Below, piece by piece: positions 1 to 6,706 of a stretch of 12,757 nt of DNA. Source of the stretch: an uncultured Capnocytophaga sp. Lineage in GTDB: Bacteria > Bacteroidota > Bacteroidia > Flavobacteriales > Flavobacteriaceae. The stretch spans positions 1 through 12,757 of the forward strand of contig NZ_CALGWU010000042.1 in the NCBI RefSeq assembly GCF_937936315.1, written 5' to 3'. The number at the start of each line of letters is the position of its first letter. Position 1 is the stretch's first letter. The notes below the pieces were generated by a model that was not told the DNA's origin, did no database searches, and worked only from the letters and a program-made list of their open reading frames with translations. A program made the position numbers and the translations under genes.

Positions 1-51
1 TGTAAGCCCTATCCTAGTACCTATTTGGTCATTATCCAATACACTTGGAGT
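1..51 (-). pseudogene. Third-frame continuation of the surface protein, cut by the window edge
   Basis: On the minus strand from 51 the third frame reads TPSVLDNDQIGTRIGLT and is open to the window edge. The VLDND motif is common in bacterial extracellular adhesin repeats, where one domain hands over to the next. Joining it to NIVLET needs one inserted base, or removal of four bases (CTGA) to give LETPSVLDND. It is short, so the call rests on the motif and on sensible continuation. Confidence 0.5.
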
Positions 52-614
52 CAGGTTTCTAATACTATATTAGGTGTACCCATATTGATATTAATAGCCC
101 TTGCGTTATTGGCACTGGCAAATAGGTTGTCTTTATCGGCACCCCAATAGGCTATGTATTTTATTTGTCGGTTAGGGTCGCATTTAGCTACGGTGTAATT
201 TTCGGAAATGGTAATAGTACCATTCTTAGGCAGACCAGCAGGTATGGTAGCTTTGTAGAGAGGTTTGCCTGCATTAGGCAAACCTGCAGGGACTGTACCT
301 ACCTGCGTGAGGGTAACCCCATTGTAGACAACTCTATTACCTGTAACATTAGCGGGGTACTCAATAGAAAAATAAATTTCTTTTACCTTTCCTTCTCCCC
401 CATTGAGGATAGTAAAGGTTTGAGTACTGGTACCCAAAGCATTATTGTGGCTTGAGGGTACTTGTACAGTAAATACAGGTATAGGCAACTTATAGGGGTT
501 GTTATTATCAGTAGCGGTACTACCATCTATAGTAAGTTTCACCACATCGGAGAAGTTATCACCAGCACTCAATTTAACCATTGCAGCTTTGGTAACCTTT
601 CGTTTGATTTTCAA
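51..614 (-). pseudogene. Middle fragment of the same frameshifted surface protein
   Basis: This frame is open from before TTG 614-612 to TGA 53-51. The TTG is not a convincing start: there is no signal peptide, and the encoded LKIKRKVTKAAM is mid-domain sequence that follows the upstream fragment. The 187 residues are rich in Thr, Asn, Gly and Val, with alternating beta-strand patterns such as GKVKEIYFSIEYP and NGTITISENYTVA. No enzyme motif is visible, so this fits extracellular repeat-domain sequence. Its end, NIVLET, meets a stop, yet the third frame continues with TPSVLDNDQIG, so the protein once continued past this point. The long stretch without internal stops suggests the damage is recent, reversible, or artefactual. 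Confidence 0.7.
261..285. repeat. Perfect inverted repeat inside the surface-protein gene
   Basis: AGGTTTGCCT (261-270), a five-base loop GCATT, then AGGCAAACCT (276-285): a perfect 10-base-pair stem. It lies in the middle fragment and encodes GLPNAGKP on the minus strand. It may be chance within coding sequence or an mRNA hairpin. Confidence 0.6.
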
Positions 615-616
615 GG

Positions 617-952
617 TTACAAGCCACCCCCTGTAGAGGAAGAGGAGATTGTAAACACGGTTTTTGTGTTAGTTGAGCTAGCCTTGAGAGTAACAGAACC
701 ACCAGTAATAGTTTCAGAAGCTGCTACATACTGAATTCCGTCAGCGAGCGTAACCTCTACTTCGGCAGAAGTTTTTCCAGCAGGCATATTAAAGGTAATA
801 GTTAGCATACCTGCCGAAAAGTCGTCAGTATTAGCGAAGTGCACAGGGTTTTCGGCCGTGGCACTCACTGCCACTTGTGCGATCACACTACCCGAAAATA
901 AGAGCAAAAAAATGCTTACCCATTTGAAAAAACATTGATCAATTCTTACCAT
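617..952 (-). pseudogene. N-terminal fragment of a frameshifted secreted surface/adhesin-like protein
   Basis: The reading frame begins at ATG 952-950 (MVRIDQCFFKW...). A TTG nine codons upstream at 979 is open too, but lies closer to the promoter. Residues 8-26 form a Sec signal peptide (basic start, hydrophobic VSIFLLLFSGSVIA, then Q). The rest is Thr/Ser/Gly-rich beta-strand sequence typical of repeat-domain surface proteins in Bacteroidota. The frame hits TAA at 619-617 just after a GGGGG run (631-627). The next frame continues without a break as VTLKIKRKVTKAAM, the expected continuation of such a beta domain. One extra base (for example a sixth G) would join the two. I therefore read 1-952 as one gene in three frames: either a real pseudogene or switched-off allele, or a sequencing error. 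The exact family is not recognised. Confidence 0.7.
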
Positions 953-990
953 TTTTACTTTTATACTGAATTTTGACAAATTTGAAAAGG

Positions 991-1020
991 TAAAAATACG
1001 AATAAATTATCAATACACAA
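991..1020 (-). promoter_or_regulatory. Possible promoter of the surface-protein gene
   Basis: Read on the minus strand, TTG at 1020-1018 is followed by 19 bases and TATTTTTA (998-991). This resembles the Bacteroidota pattern TTG-N17-23-TAnnTTTG with one mismatch in the last position of the -7 box. It would leave a leader of about 30 bases before ATG 952. Confidence 0.35.
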
Positions 1021-1098
1021 GTAACGGGTATTTTTTTCTACGTTTTGTAAAAAGAAAAAACACCTACTAACCTTCTTCTCTATAAACGCCCCTAAATT

Positions 1099-1127
1099 TT
1101 GCTATTTCGAAAAAATGTTGTACTTTG
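1099..1127 (+). promoter_or_regulatory. Bacteroidota-type promoter for the START-like gene
   Basis: TTG at 1099-1101 (within TTTTG), a 19-base spacer, then TACTTTG (1121-1127), a common near-form of the TAnnTTTG -7 box. Transcription would start near 1133, about 18 bases before ATG 1151. This argues against the earlier in-frame ATG at 1115, which lies inside the promoter. Confidence 0.5.
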
Positions 1128-1150
1128 CGCCCAATAAACTGCTATCACCT

Positions 1151-1537
1151 ATGCAAACAAAAGAAAAATATCAATTGGAAGTTACTGTAAATGCCTCACC
1201 TCAACTGATTTACCAGTATATTTCTACCCCAGCAGGACTTGCTTCGTGGTACGCCGATGATGTACGTGCAGATGAGGATACCTATACTTTTGTGTGGAAT
1301 GGCATTGAAGAAACTGCCCAACTACTACGACAAAAATTAGACGAACACATTCGTTTTCATTGGAAAGAAGATGAAGAGGCTACAACTTATTTTGAAATTA
1401 GAATTAGAGTGAATGACCTCACTCAAGAGGTTTCTCTTGCTATCACCGATTTTGCCCCCTCCGATGAAATTGAAGAAGCTAAGCAATTATGGATACTGCA
1501 AATAGCTGACCTCAAAGCTAAAATAGGTGCAAATTAG
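1151..1537 (+). CDS. START-like / SRPBCC domain protein
   Basis: A 128-residue cytoplasmic protein (MQTKEKYQLEVTVNAS...) without signal peptide or membrane segment. It shows the SRPBCC (AHSA1/START-like) pattern: an opening beta strand, then SPQLIYQYISTPAGLASWYADDV, the usual helix and 'W' turn near residues 16-34, then antiparallel strands (TYTFVWNG, HIRFHWKED, TTYFEIRI) and a long C-terminal helix (EEAKQLWILQIADLKAK). The fold makes a hydrophobic pocket; the ligand is unknown. I chose ATG 1151 because the longer frame from 1115 starts inside the promoter and adds 12 residues (MLYFAPNKLLSP) unlike the fold. From memory, such a gene sits beside a class IV aminotransferase gene in other flavobacteria, as here (gap 37 bases). 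Confidence 0.8.
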   Translation: MQTKEKYQLEVTVNASPQLIYQYISTPAGLASWYADDVRADEDTYTFVWNGIEETAQLLRQKLDEHIRFHWKEDEEATTYFEIRIRVNDLTQEVSLAITDFAPSDEIEEAKQLWILQIADLKAKIGAN

Positions 1538-1558
1538 GTGTTAGGTTTCAGGTGTTAG
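1536..1558. repeat. Short direct repeat AGGTGTTAG x2
   Basis: AGGTGTTAG occurs at 1536-1544 and 1550-1558, separated by five bases, directly after the stop of the START-like gene. The reverse complement of its core (CTAACACC) recurs at 3701-3708 in the hairpin at the end of tilS, so this looks like a dispersed intergenic sequence. Confidence 0.5.
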
Positions 1559-1574
1559 ACTTTAAAAAGTAATA

Positions 1575-2414
1575 ATGAAGATTAATTATAATGGCAATAT
1601 TATCAGTGAGAATGACTCTTTTCTCACCATCCACAACCGCGCCTTCCGCTATGGTGATGGCGTGTTCGACCTTTGCAAATACAGCTACCAAAAACTCATC
1701 TTTTGGGAAGAACACTACCTCCGCCTAATGGCTGGTATGCGCATCTTGCGTATGAATATCCCGATGAGCTTCTCTATGGAATACCTTGAAGAAGAAATTC
1801 TCAACCTCATCAAAGCTAATGGTATAGAAGCCAAACCTGCCAAAGTGCGATTGAGTATCTTCCGCAAAGAGGGGACTTCTAATGAAATTGACTATCTCAT
1901 CGAAACCAAAGTTATTGAAAACCCTTTCTACACACTCAATGAAGAACCCTACGAGGTAGAACTCTTCAAAGATTTCTTTGTACAACCCGACCTACTTGCT
2001 AATGTAAATCACCTCAACCGCAACGCAAATGTATTAGGGCGCATTTTTGCTGATGAAAACGACTATCAGAATTGTATTATGCTCAACAGCAACAAGAGTA
2101 TTGCAGGAATGCTCGACGGCAATTTGTTTGTAGTAAATGGCAATACCCTCAAAACTCCTTCTCTCACCGATGGGGCTCTGAATGGTATCACCCGAAAGAT
2201 GCTTATCAAAACCCTTGGTAAAACCAAAGATTACGAGGTAGTAGAGACTTCTATTTCGCCTTTTGAACTCCAAAAAGCCGATGAACTTTTCTTTACGAAT
2301 AGCATAGTGGGGATACAGCCTATTCGCCAATATAGAAAAAAAGCATACCCTTGTGAGGTAGCAAAAAGTTTGATAGGAAAACTCAATACTAGTGCGAGGT
2401 TTGGGATTAGTTAA
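1575..2414 (+). CDS. Class IV aminotransferase homologue, probably catalytically inactive
   Basis: A 279-residue protein of PLP fold type IV, the family of 4-amino-4-deoxychorismate lyase (PabC) and branched-chain aminotransferases. Family landmarks are present: NRAFRYGDGVFD at 21-32, the phosphate-binding GALNGITR at 200-207, and FELQKADELFFTN near the C-terminus. Key residues are changed. Where PabC has LKHLNR, with the PLP-binding lysine, this protein has VNHLNR, so Asn145 (codon AAT 2007-2009) replaces Lys. The Glu that normally contacts the PLP ring nitrogen (PabC VTECCAANLF) aligns with Gly178 in IAGMLDGNLF (GGA 2106-2108). The Arg after the GDGxF(E/T) motif is Lys35, and the Gly-rich loop after the third-strand Arg (RGSGG in PabC) is shortened to RKEGTS. 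The frame is intact and full length, so this looks like a retained, non-enzymatic or re-purposed paralogue. Folate (PabC) function is unlikely unless the alignment is wrong. Confidence 0.85.
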   Translation: MKINYNGNIISENDSFLTIHNRAFRYGDGVFDLCKYSYQKLIFWEEHYLRLMAGMRILRMNIPMSFSMEYLEEEILNLIKANGIEAKPAKVRLSIFRKEGTSNEIDYLIETKVIENPFYTLNEEPYEVELFKDFFVQPDLLANVNHLNRNANVLGRIFADENDYQNCIMLNSNKSIAGMLDGNLFVVNGNTLKTPSLTDGALNGITRKMLIKTLGKTKDYEVVETSISPFELQKADELFFTNSIVGIQPIRQYRKKAYPCEVAKSLIGKLNTSARFGIS

Positions 2415-2451
2415 GAGGTAAGAAAGATACTAATGTTGATAAAACTGCCCT

Positions 2452-3726
2452 ATGAACACCCTAAATCAACTAAAAAATAAAAAAATACTCCTTGCCATTA
2501 GTGGCGGTATTGATAGCGTAGTACTCACGCATTTATTACATTCTCACGGTACTAAAATATTGTTAGCCCACTGCAATTTCCAACTGCGTGGAGAGGAAAG
2601 CGATGGTGATGAGGCTTTTGTGCGCGACTTTGCTAAAACGCTCGGCATCCCGCTGGAAGTAAAGTGTTTTGATACTAAAGAGTATGCAAAAGCACACCAA
2701 CTCAACACTCAACTGGCTGCCCGTGAGTTGCGCTATGAGTGGTTTTATGAACTTTTGGAAACACATCACTACGATGTCCTTGCTACGGCACATCACGCCA
2801 ACGATAACCTCGAAACTTTTTTGATAAACCTTTCGCGAGGCAGTGGCTTAGACGGGTTGTTAGGTATCCCACAGCAAACCGATAAAATTGTGCGTCCGCT
2901 ACTGCAATGGTCACGCCAACAGATATACGATTATGCTAAGGCTCACCAACTACAATGGCGTGAGGACAGCAGTAATGCAAGCAATAAATATGTGCGGAAT
3001 GTCATTCGGCACGAGATAATCCCTCAGATGGCAGTTTTACACCCTAATTATTTAGAAAATTTCAACCAAACGCAGGAATATTTGCATCAATCAGCACGAT
3101 TTATTGATTTTCACATAGAAGAATGGAGAAAATCTTGTTTTGAAGGTACTCAACCCATATTTGTAAATACCGAAAAACTACAATCTGCCCCCGAAATAGA
3201 TTTGGTGCTTCACAAACTCTTCTATCCTTATGGTTTTGGCAATGTAAAAGACCTAAAAAATCTCCTCTTCAATGCCGAAGCGGGCAAACAACTCCTTTCG
3301 GCTACTCACTCTCTTGTGAAAGATAGTAAAGGTGCTTGGCTAAAAGAACTCACTGCTGAAAGTCTTCCCCCTATACTTACTTATGAGGAACTCACTCCCC
3401 CATTCAACCTCACTAAAGGTGACCCAAATATTGCTTTTATCGATGCCGATAAACTCACCGCACCTCTCACCCTACGACAAAAACAAACAGGTGACTTTTT
3501 CTATCCCATAGGTTTAGGAACAAAGAAGAAACTCAGCAAGTTTTTTATTGATGAAAAATACAGCCAAGTAGCACGTGAAAACCAATGGTTATTGTGCAGT
3601 GAGGAAGACATTGTATGGGTTGTAGGCAAGCGTTTGGACGATCGCTTTAAAATTACTGAAGCTACTAAAAAGGCTTTGAAGTTAGTTGTTAGCCCCTGCC
3701 CTAACACCTTTTTTAATCTATCTTAA
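2452..3726 (+). CDS. tilS: tRNA(Ile)-lysidine synthase TilS
   Basis: TilS attaches lysine to C34 of the CAU-anticodon tRNA-Ile, using ATP, so that it reads AUA codons; the enzyme is cytoplasmic and normally essential. The N-type ATP pyrophosphatase domain is clear: P-loop SGGIDS (17-22), HCNFQLRGEES (40-50), AARELRYEW (89-97), HHANDNLET (114-122), and REDSSN (170-175) followed by RNVIRH (182-187). The C-terminal TilS domain is also present (LRQKQTGDFFYPIG...KKLSKFFIDEK...WVVGKRLDDRFKI). Length (424) is normal for Bacteroidota. No promoter is seen in the 37-base gap before it, so it is probably co-transcribed with the aminotransferase gene. Oddly, the last eleven codons (SPCPNTFFNLS) read through a hairpin and T-run, so the protein tail looks acquired from intergenic sequence. 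Confidence 0.96.
   Translation: MNTLNQLKNKKILLAISGGIDSVVLTHLLHSHGTKILLAHCNFQLRGEESDGDEAFVRDFAKTLGIPLEVKCFDTKEYAKAHQLNTQLAARELRYEWFYELLETHHYDVLATAHHANDNLETFLINLSRGSGLDGLLGIPQQTDKIVRPLLQWSRQQIYDYAKAHQLQWREDSSNASNKYVRNVIRHEIIPQMAVLHPNYLENFNQTQEYLHQSARFIDFHIEEWRKSCFEGTQPIFVNTEKLQSAPEIDLVLHKLFYPYGFGNVKDLKNLLFNAEAGKQLLSATHSLVKDSKGAWLKELTAESLPPILTYEELTPPFNLTKGDPNIAFIDADKLTAPLTLRQKQTGDFFYPIGLGTKKKLSKFFIDEKYSQVARENQWLLCSEEDIVWVVGKRLDDRFKITEATKKALKLVVSPCPNTFFNLS
3684..3714 (+). terminator. Hairpin plus T-run at the 3' end of tilS
   Basis: TGTTAG (3687-3692) pairs with CTAACA (3701-3706) around an eight-base loop. The stem extends past one mismatch by G3685-C3708 and A3684-T3709, and is followed by TTTTTT (3709-3714). 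It lies within the last codons of tilS, before the TAA at 3724-3726. The stem is short, so it is a probable but weak intrinsic terminator. Confidence 0.45.
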
Positions 3727-3769
3727 AAACATTCTACTTTATTTATTCTTCTACCTCAGAAAAACGCTG

Positions 3770-3777
3770 TAATTTTG
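3770..3777 (+). promoter_or_regulatory. -7 promoter box for the TolC/HlyD pair
   Basis: TAATTTTG matches the Bacteroidota TAnnTTTG box exactly. Transcription would start near 3783, about 20 bases before ATG 3805. No good TTG -33 element is seen at the usual distance. Confidence 0.5.
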
Positions 3778-3804
3778 CCCCATCAAAATAAAATATTTTC
3801 TTTT

Positions 3805-5217
3805 ATGAAAAAATACACTTTATTATGTCTCTTCGTTATAGGGCTAACAGCTTCATTACAAGCACAATCGCTCTCATTTGATGAAGCCCTTAGCCAGATG
3901 CGTTCAGGTAACCAAAAACTCAAAGGCATCGAAAAACAAACTGAAGCTGCCGATTATAACCGCAAGTCGTTCCGCGGGCTATACTTGCCCCAATTGAGTG
4001 TCAATGCGAGCTATATGCACCTCGCCGACCCTCTCTACCTCAACTTCAACGACTATAAAACACCCATACAAAACGGTTTGCAAGGCTTTGCTACCCAAGT
4101 ACCCGCGCCTATGCGTCCGCTATTTGCCCCGCTACTCGGCAGGGTGCAACCTCTCTTTGCCCAAGATTGGCGTTATAAGTTCCAAGAGCAGGACATCTGG
4201 AAAGTGAGTGCCGATGCTAAATGGGTGTTATTTGCTGGCGGAAAGGTGCGCGTAGGAAATCGTGTGAGTGCACTCAACACCGAAATAGCTACTGTAGAAA
4301 CCAAAAAAACCGAAAATGCGCTCATCAGTGAGTTGGCGGAACGTTATTTTCAAGTACAGTTAGCCCAAAAAGCGTTGGAAGTAAGAAAACAATCGTTTGA
4401 AACATCACAACATCACTACGAGAACGCTCAAAAGCTCGAAAAGAACGGGATGATTGCTTCAGTAGAGGTGTTGCAAGCTAAAAAAGCCGTTACCGATGCC
4501 CAGCGTGAAGTAATGGCGGCTGAAAAGGATATACAATTAGCGCAAACAGCGCTCTATGGTGTAATGGGTACTACCGAGCAACCGCTCTCTACCCTCTCCA
4601 CCGAACTCTTTGAGGTAGCCCCTCTCCAATCGCTTGAATACTACCAACAGCAAGCCAAAGAGCACTACCCTATGATTGTGCAAGCCAAGCTGAAAGCCCA
4701 AATGGCTACCCAAAGCGTAAAAGCGCAACAAGCCGCTTATCTACCCGATGTAGCCGTAGTTGGCAAAAAGTACTTGTGGAGTGAAAATCTACCTTTAACC
4801 GAACCCGATAACTGGGTAGTGGGTGTAGGGTTACAGTGGAATCTCTTCAACGGTTTGCAGGACAAAAACAAGATAGCCCAAGCCAAAGCAATGCGTGAGA
4901 GTGTGGAACTCATCACTGCACAAGCCGAAAAAGATGTACAAACCTTAGTGAAAAAACAGTACACCGAGATTGAAAAGCAACGCGAACAATACCTCAGCTT
5001 AGAAGAAAGTTTGCGTTTTGCAGAAGAACTCGTACGTGCCCGTGACAAAGCTTTTGCCGAAGGTCTCTCCACCTCCACCGATGTAGCCGATGCCAACCTT
5101 TATTTGGCGTCTATCAAAATCAAACGCTATCAAGCCCTTTTTGAAATGGACAAAACCCTCGCCCAGCTCCTCGAAACCTGCGGAATGAGTGATAAATTCA
5201 GCGAACAAGTAAGGTAG
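3805..5217 (+). CDS. TolC-family outer membrane efflux channel
   Basis: A 470-residue precursor. Residues 1-21 are a Sec signal peptide (MKKYTLLCLFVIGLTASLQA, then Q). The mature part is a TolC-type outer membrane factor: SLSFDEALSQMRSGN at the start, the strand segment QLSVNASYMHL, long helical stretches rich in Ala, Gln, Lys and Glu (AERYFQVQLAQKALEVRKQS; VLQAKKAVTDAQREV), and a second repeat beginning with the Leu-rich segment near residue 285 and YLPDVAVVGKKY, with the hallmark WNLFNG. It forms a trimeric channel taking substrate from an inner-membrane pump out of the cell. An in-frame TTG at 3775 is not the start because it falls in the -7 box. The hlyD-like gene lies 52 bases downstream, so the two probably work together. 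Substrate cannot be told. Confidence 0.92.
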   Translation: MKKYTLLCLFVIGLTASLQAQSLSFDEALSQMRSGNQKLKGIEKQTEAADYNRKSFRGLYLPQLSVNASYMHLADPLYLNFNDYKTPIQNGLQGFATQVPAPMRPLFAPLLGRVQPLFAQDWRYKFQEQDIWKVSADAKWVLFAGGKVRVGNRVSALNTEIATVETKKTENALISELAERYFQVQLAQKALEVRKQSFETSQHHYENAQKLEKNGMIASVEVLQAKKAVTDAQREVMAAEKDIQLAQTALYGVMGTTEQPLSTLSTELFEVAPLQSLEYYQQQAKEHYPMIVQAKLKAQMATQSVKAQQAAYLPDVAVVGKKYLWSENLPLTEPDNWVVGVGLQWNLFNGLQDKNKIAQAKAMRESVELITAQAEKDVQTLVKKQYTEIEKQREQYLSLEESLRFAEELVRARDKAFAEGLSTSTDVADANLYLASIKIKRYQALFEMDKTLAQLLETCGMSDKFSEQVR

Positions 5218-5230
5218 CGCGACACAAATA

Positions 5231-5258
5231 CTCTTATCTCTTAACTCTTATCTCTTAA
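5231..5258. repeat. Four heptamers between the tolC-like and hlyD-like genes
   Basis: CTCTTATCTCTTAA is repeated twice in perfect tandem (5231-5244, 5245-5258); each half is CTCTTAT or CTCTTAA, so it is also four 7-base units. It ends 11 bases before ATG 5270, in the leader of the hlyD-like gene. A change in copy number would alter leader length, not frame. Confidence 0.75.
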
Positions 5259-5269
5259 CTAAATAAACA

Positions 5270-6253
5270 ATGAAAAAGAAAAACATCACCGGACTTATTA
5301 TCACTATCGCTGTATTTGCGGTAGTACTCATTCTTTCTATTTACTTTTTTAGCAACCGCGAACCTGTATATTTGCAAGGTCAGGTAGAAGCTAAACAAAT
5401 CAATGTTGCACCCAAAGTACCTGGTAGGGTGAAAGCTATCTACAAGCAGGAAGGCGACCAAGTGCACAAAGGCGACCTCCTTTTGGAACTTGAAAGCACC
5501 GAACTCGATGCCAAACTCTCTCAAGCCGAAGCAGCTCGTTTGGCTGCACAAGCGCAGTCTGACAAAGCACAACGCGGTGCTCGTAGCGAACAAATTCAAG
5601 GAGCTTATAACGTATGGCAACAAGCACAAGCTGCCGCTGAACTCGCTGAAAAAACCTATCAGCGTGTGAGCAACCTCTATAACGAAAAGGTATTGCCTGC
5701 CCAAAAGAAAGATGAGGCTTATACCCAAATGGTTGCCCTACAAAAACAAGCCGAAGCTGCCAAATCACAATACGAAATGGCAAAAAACGGCGCTCGTGTA
5801 GAAGATAAAACCGCTGCCCAAGCGCTTGTAGCTCAGGCACAAGGCGTGATTACTGAGGTAAATGCTTATAAAGATGGAGCTAAAGTGTTCGCTCCTGCCG
5901 ATGCCGAGATACAAACCATTATCCCCAACGAAGGCGAAATCGTAAATGCGGGTTACCCTGTGATGAACCTCATCGATACTCAGGACGAGTGGGTAGTGTT
6001 CAACATACGCGAAGATAAAATGGCAGACTTCAAAATAGGTACTAAATTCAAAGGTATTGTGCCCGCCCTTGGCAATCAGGAGATAGAAATGGAAGTAAAA
6101 CACATAGCCGTACAAGCTGATTTCGCCACTTGGACAGCTACCAAAAGCAAAGGTGATTTCGACAAGAAAACTTTCGCTATCAAAGCCTATCCTACCCAAA
6201 AAGTAAAGGATTTAAGACCAGGTATGTCGGTATTAGTTGAAGATAACAGGTAA
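5270..6253 (+). CDS. HlyD-family periplasmic adaptor (membrane fusion protein)
   Basis: A 327-residue adaptor anchored in the inner membrane by one segment (residues 8-27, GLIITIAVFAVVLILSIYFF). It has the first half of the lipoyl-like domain (LQGQVEAKQINVAPKVPGRV...GDQVHKGDLLLELES, about 35-76), a helical hairpin rich in Ala/Gln/Glu with two GAR repeats (RGARSEQIQ, NGARVEDKTA), the second lipoyl half (KVFAPADAEIQTIIPNEGEIVNAG) and a beta barrel ending in LRPGMSVLV. The GAR-containing hairpin resembles the YbhG/YhiI type, whose partner is an ABC-2 transporter. It would link an inner-membrane pump to the TolC-like channel encoded just upstream. No pump gene follows: next is a VOC gene in the same direction. 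Confidence 0.92.
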   Translation: MKKKNITGLIITIAVFAVVLILSIYFFSNREPVYLQGQVEAKQINVAPKVPGRVKAIYKQEGDQVHKGDLLLELESTELDAKLSQAEAARLAAQAQSDKAQRGARSEQIQGAYNVWQQAQAAAELAEKTYQRVSNLYNEKVLPAQKKDEAYTQMVALQKQAEAAKSQYEMAKNGARVEDKTAAQALVAQAQGVITEVNAYKDGAKVFAPADAEIQTIIPNEGEIVNAGYPVMNLIDTQDEWVVFNIREDKMADFKIGTKFKGIVPALGNQEIEMEVKHIAVQADFATWTATKSKGDFDKKTFAIKAYPTQKVKDLRPGMSVLVEDNR

Positions 6254-6283
6254 CAAGTAATAGATAATTAGCAGATTATCACT

Positions 6284-6667
6284 ATGAAAATAGACCACAT
6301 CGCTTTATATGTAAAAAATTTGGAAGTATCTAAAGCCTTTTATGAGACTTTCTTCGGCGCAAAATCAAACGAGTTGTACCATAATCCTAAAACAGGATTA
6401 CGCACCTACTTTCTAAGTTTTGATAGTGGCGCTCGTTTGGAAATAATGTGGAGACCCAACCTCGGTGAACCTTTGGACAAGGTGACGAGTGAAGGACTTA
6501 TACACTTTGCTTTTAGTGTAGGGAGTAAAGAAGCGGTTGACGTGCTTACTCAGAAAATCGTAAATGAAGGTTACGAGTGTTTTAGTGCTCCTCGTACCAC
6601 AGGTGATGGGTATTACGAAAGCGTGATACTCGACCCCGATGACAATATGGTAGAGATAACCATCTGA
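6284..6667 (+). CDS. VOC-superfamily protein (glyoxalase/dioxygenase-like)
   Basis: A 127-residue protein with two beta-alpha-beta-beta-beta modules. All four usual metal-ligand positions are filled: His5 (DHIALYV), Glu53 (LEIMW), His74 (IHFAF) and Glu124 (VEITI). The ending DPDDNMVEI is the VOC signature. It is therefore probably a metal-dependent lyase, isomerase or dioxygenase of the glyoxalase I type, but the substrate is not evident. The start codon follows a 13-base box, GCAGATTATCACT, also seen in altered form before or near two other genes in the window. The gap to the hlyD-like stop is 30 bases, so read-through from that operon is possible. Confidence 0.9.
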   Translation: MKIDHIALYVKNLEVSKAFYETFFGAKSNELYHNPKTGLRTYFLSFDSGARLEIMWRPNLGEPLDKVTSEGLIHFAFSVGSKEAVDVLTQKIVNEGYECFSAPRTTGDGYYESVILDPDDNMVEITI

Positions 6668-6706
6668 TTAGATAATATTAAAAAGCAAGTAAGTTTGTTT
6701 GATAAA

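Noticed and set aside
617..632. Programmed -1 ribosomal frameshift in the surface-protein gene
   Set aside because: No X-XXY-YYZ slippery heptamer is evident in the reading frame and no downstream stimulator was seen; the second break elsewhere points to mutation or error.
953..1098. Small gene or RNA in the divergent intergenic region
   Set aside because: Only AT-rich promoter-like sequence is visible; no open frame with a sensible start and no stable fold seen.
1115..1150. Upstream ATG start for the START-like gene
   Set aside because: It lies within the promoter, and the extra residues do not fit the fold.
3775..3804. Upstream TTG start for the TolC-like gene
   Set aside because: It lies in the -7 box, and the following ATG at 3805 begins a standard signal peptide.
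4737..5096. 119-codon minus-strand reading frame
   Set aside because: It is a shadow of the TolC-like gene; its Ser/Cys/Arg-rich product has no family resemblance or start signals.
6690..6697. TAAGTTTG, an exact match to the -7 promoter box
   Set aside because: It would put the transcript start only a few bases before ATG 6707 and has no TTG at the -33 distance.
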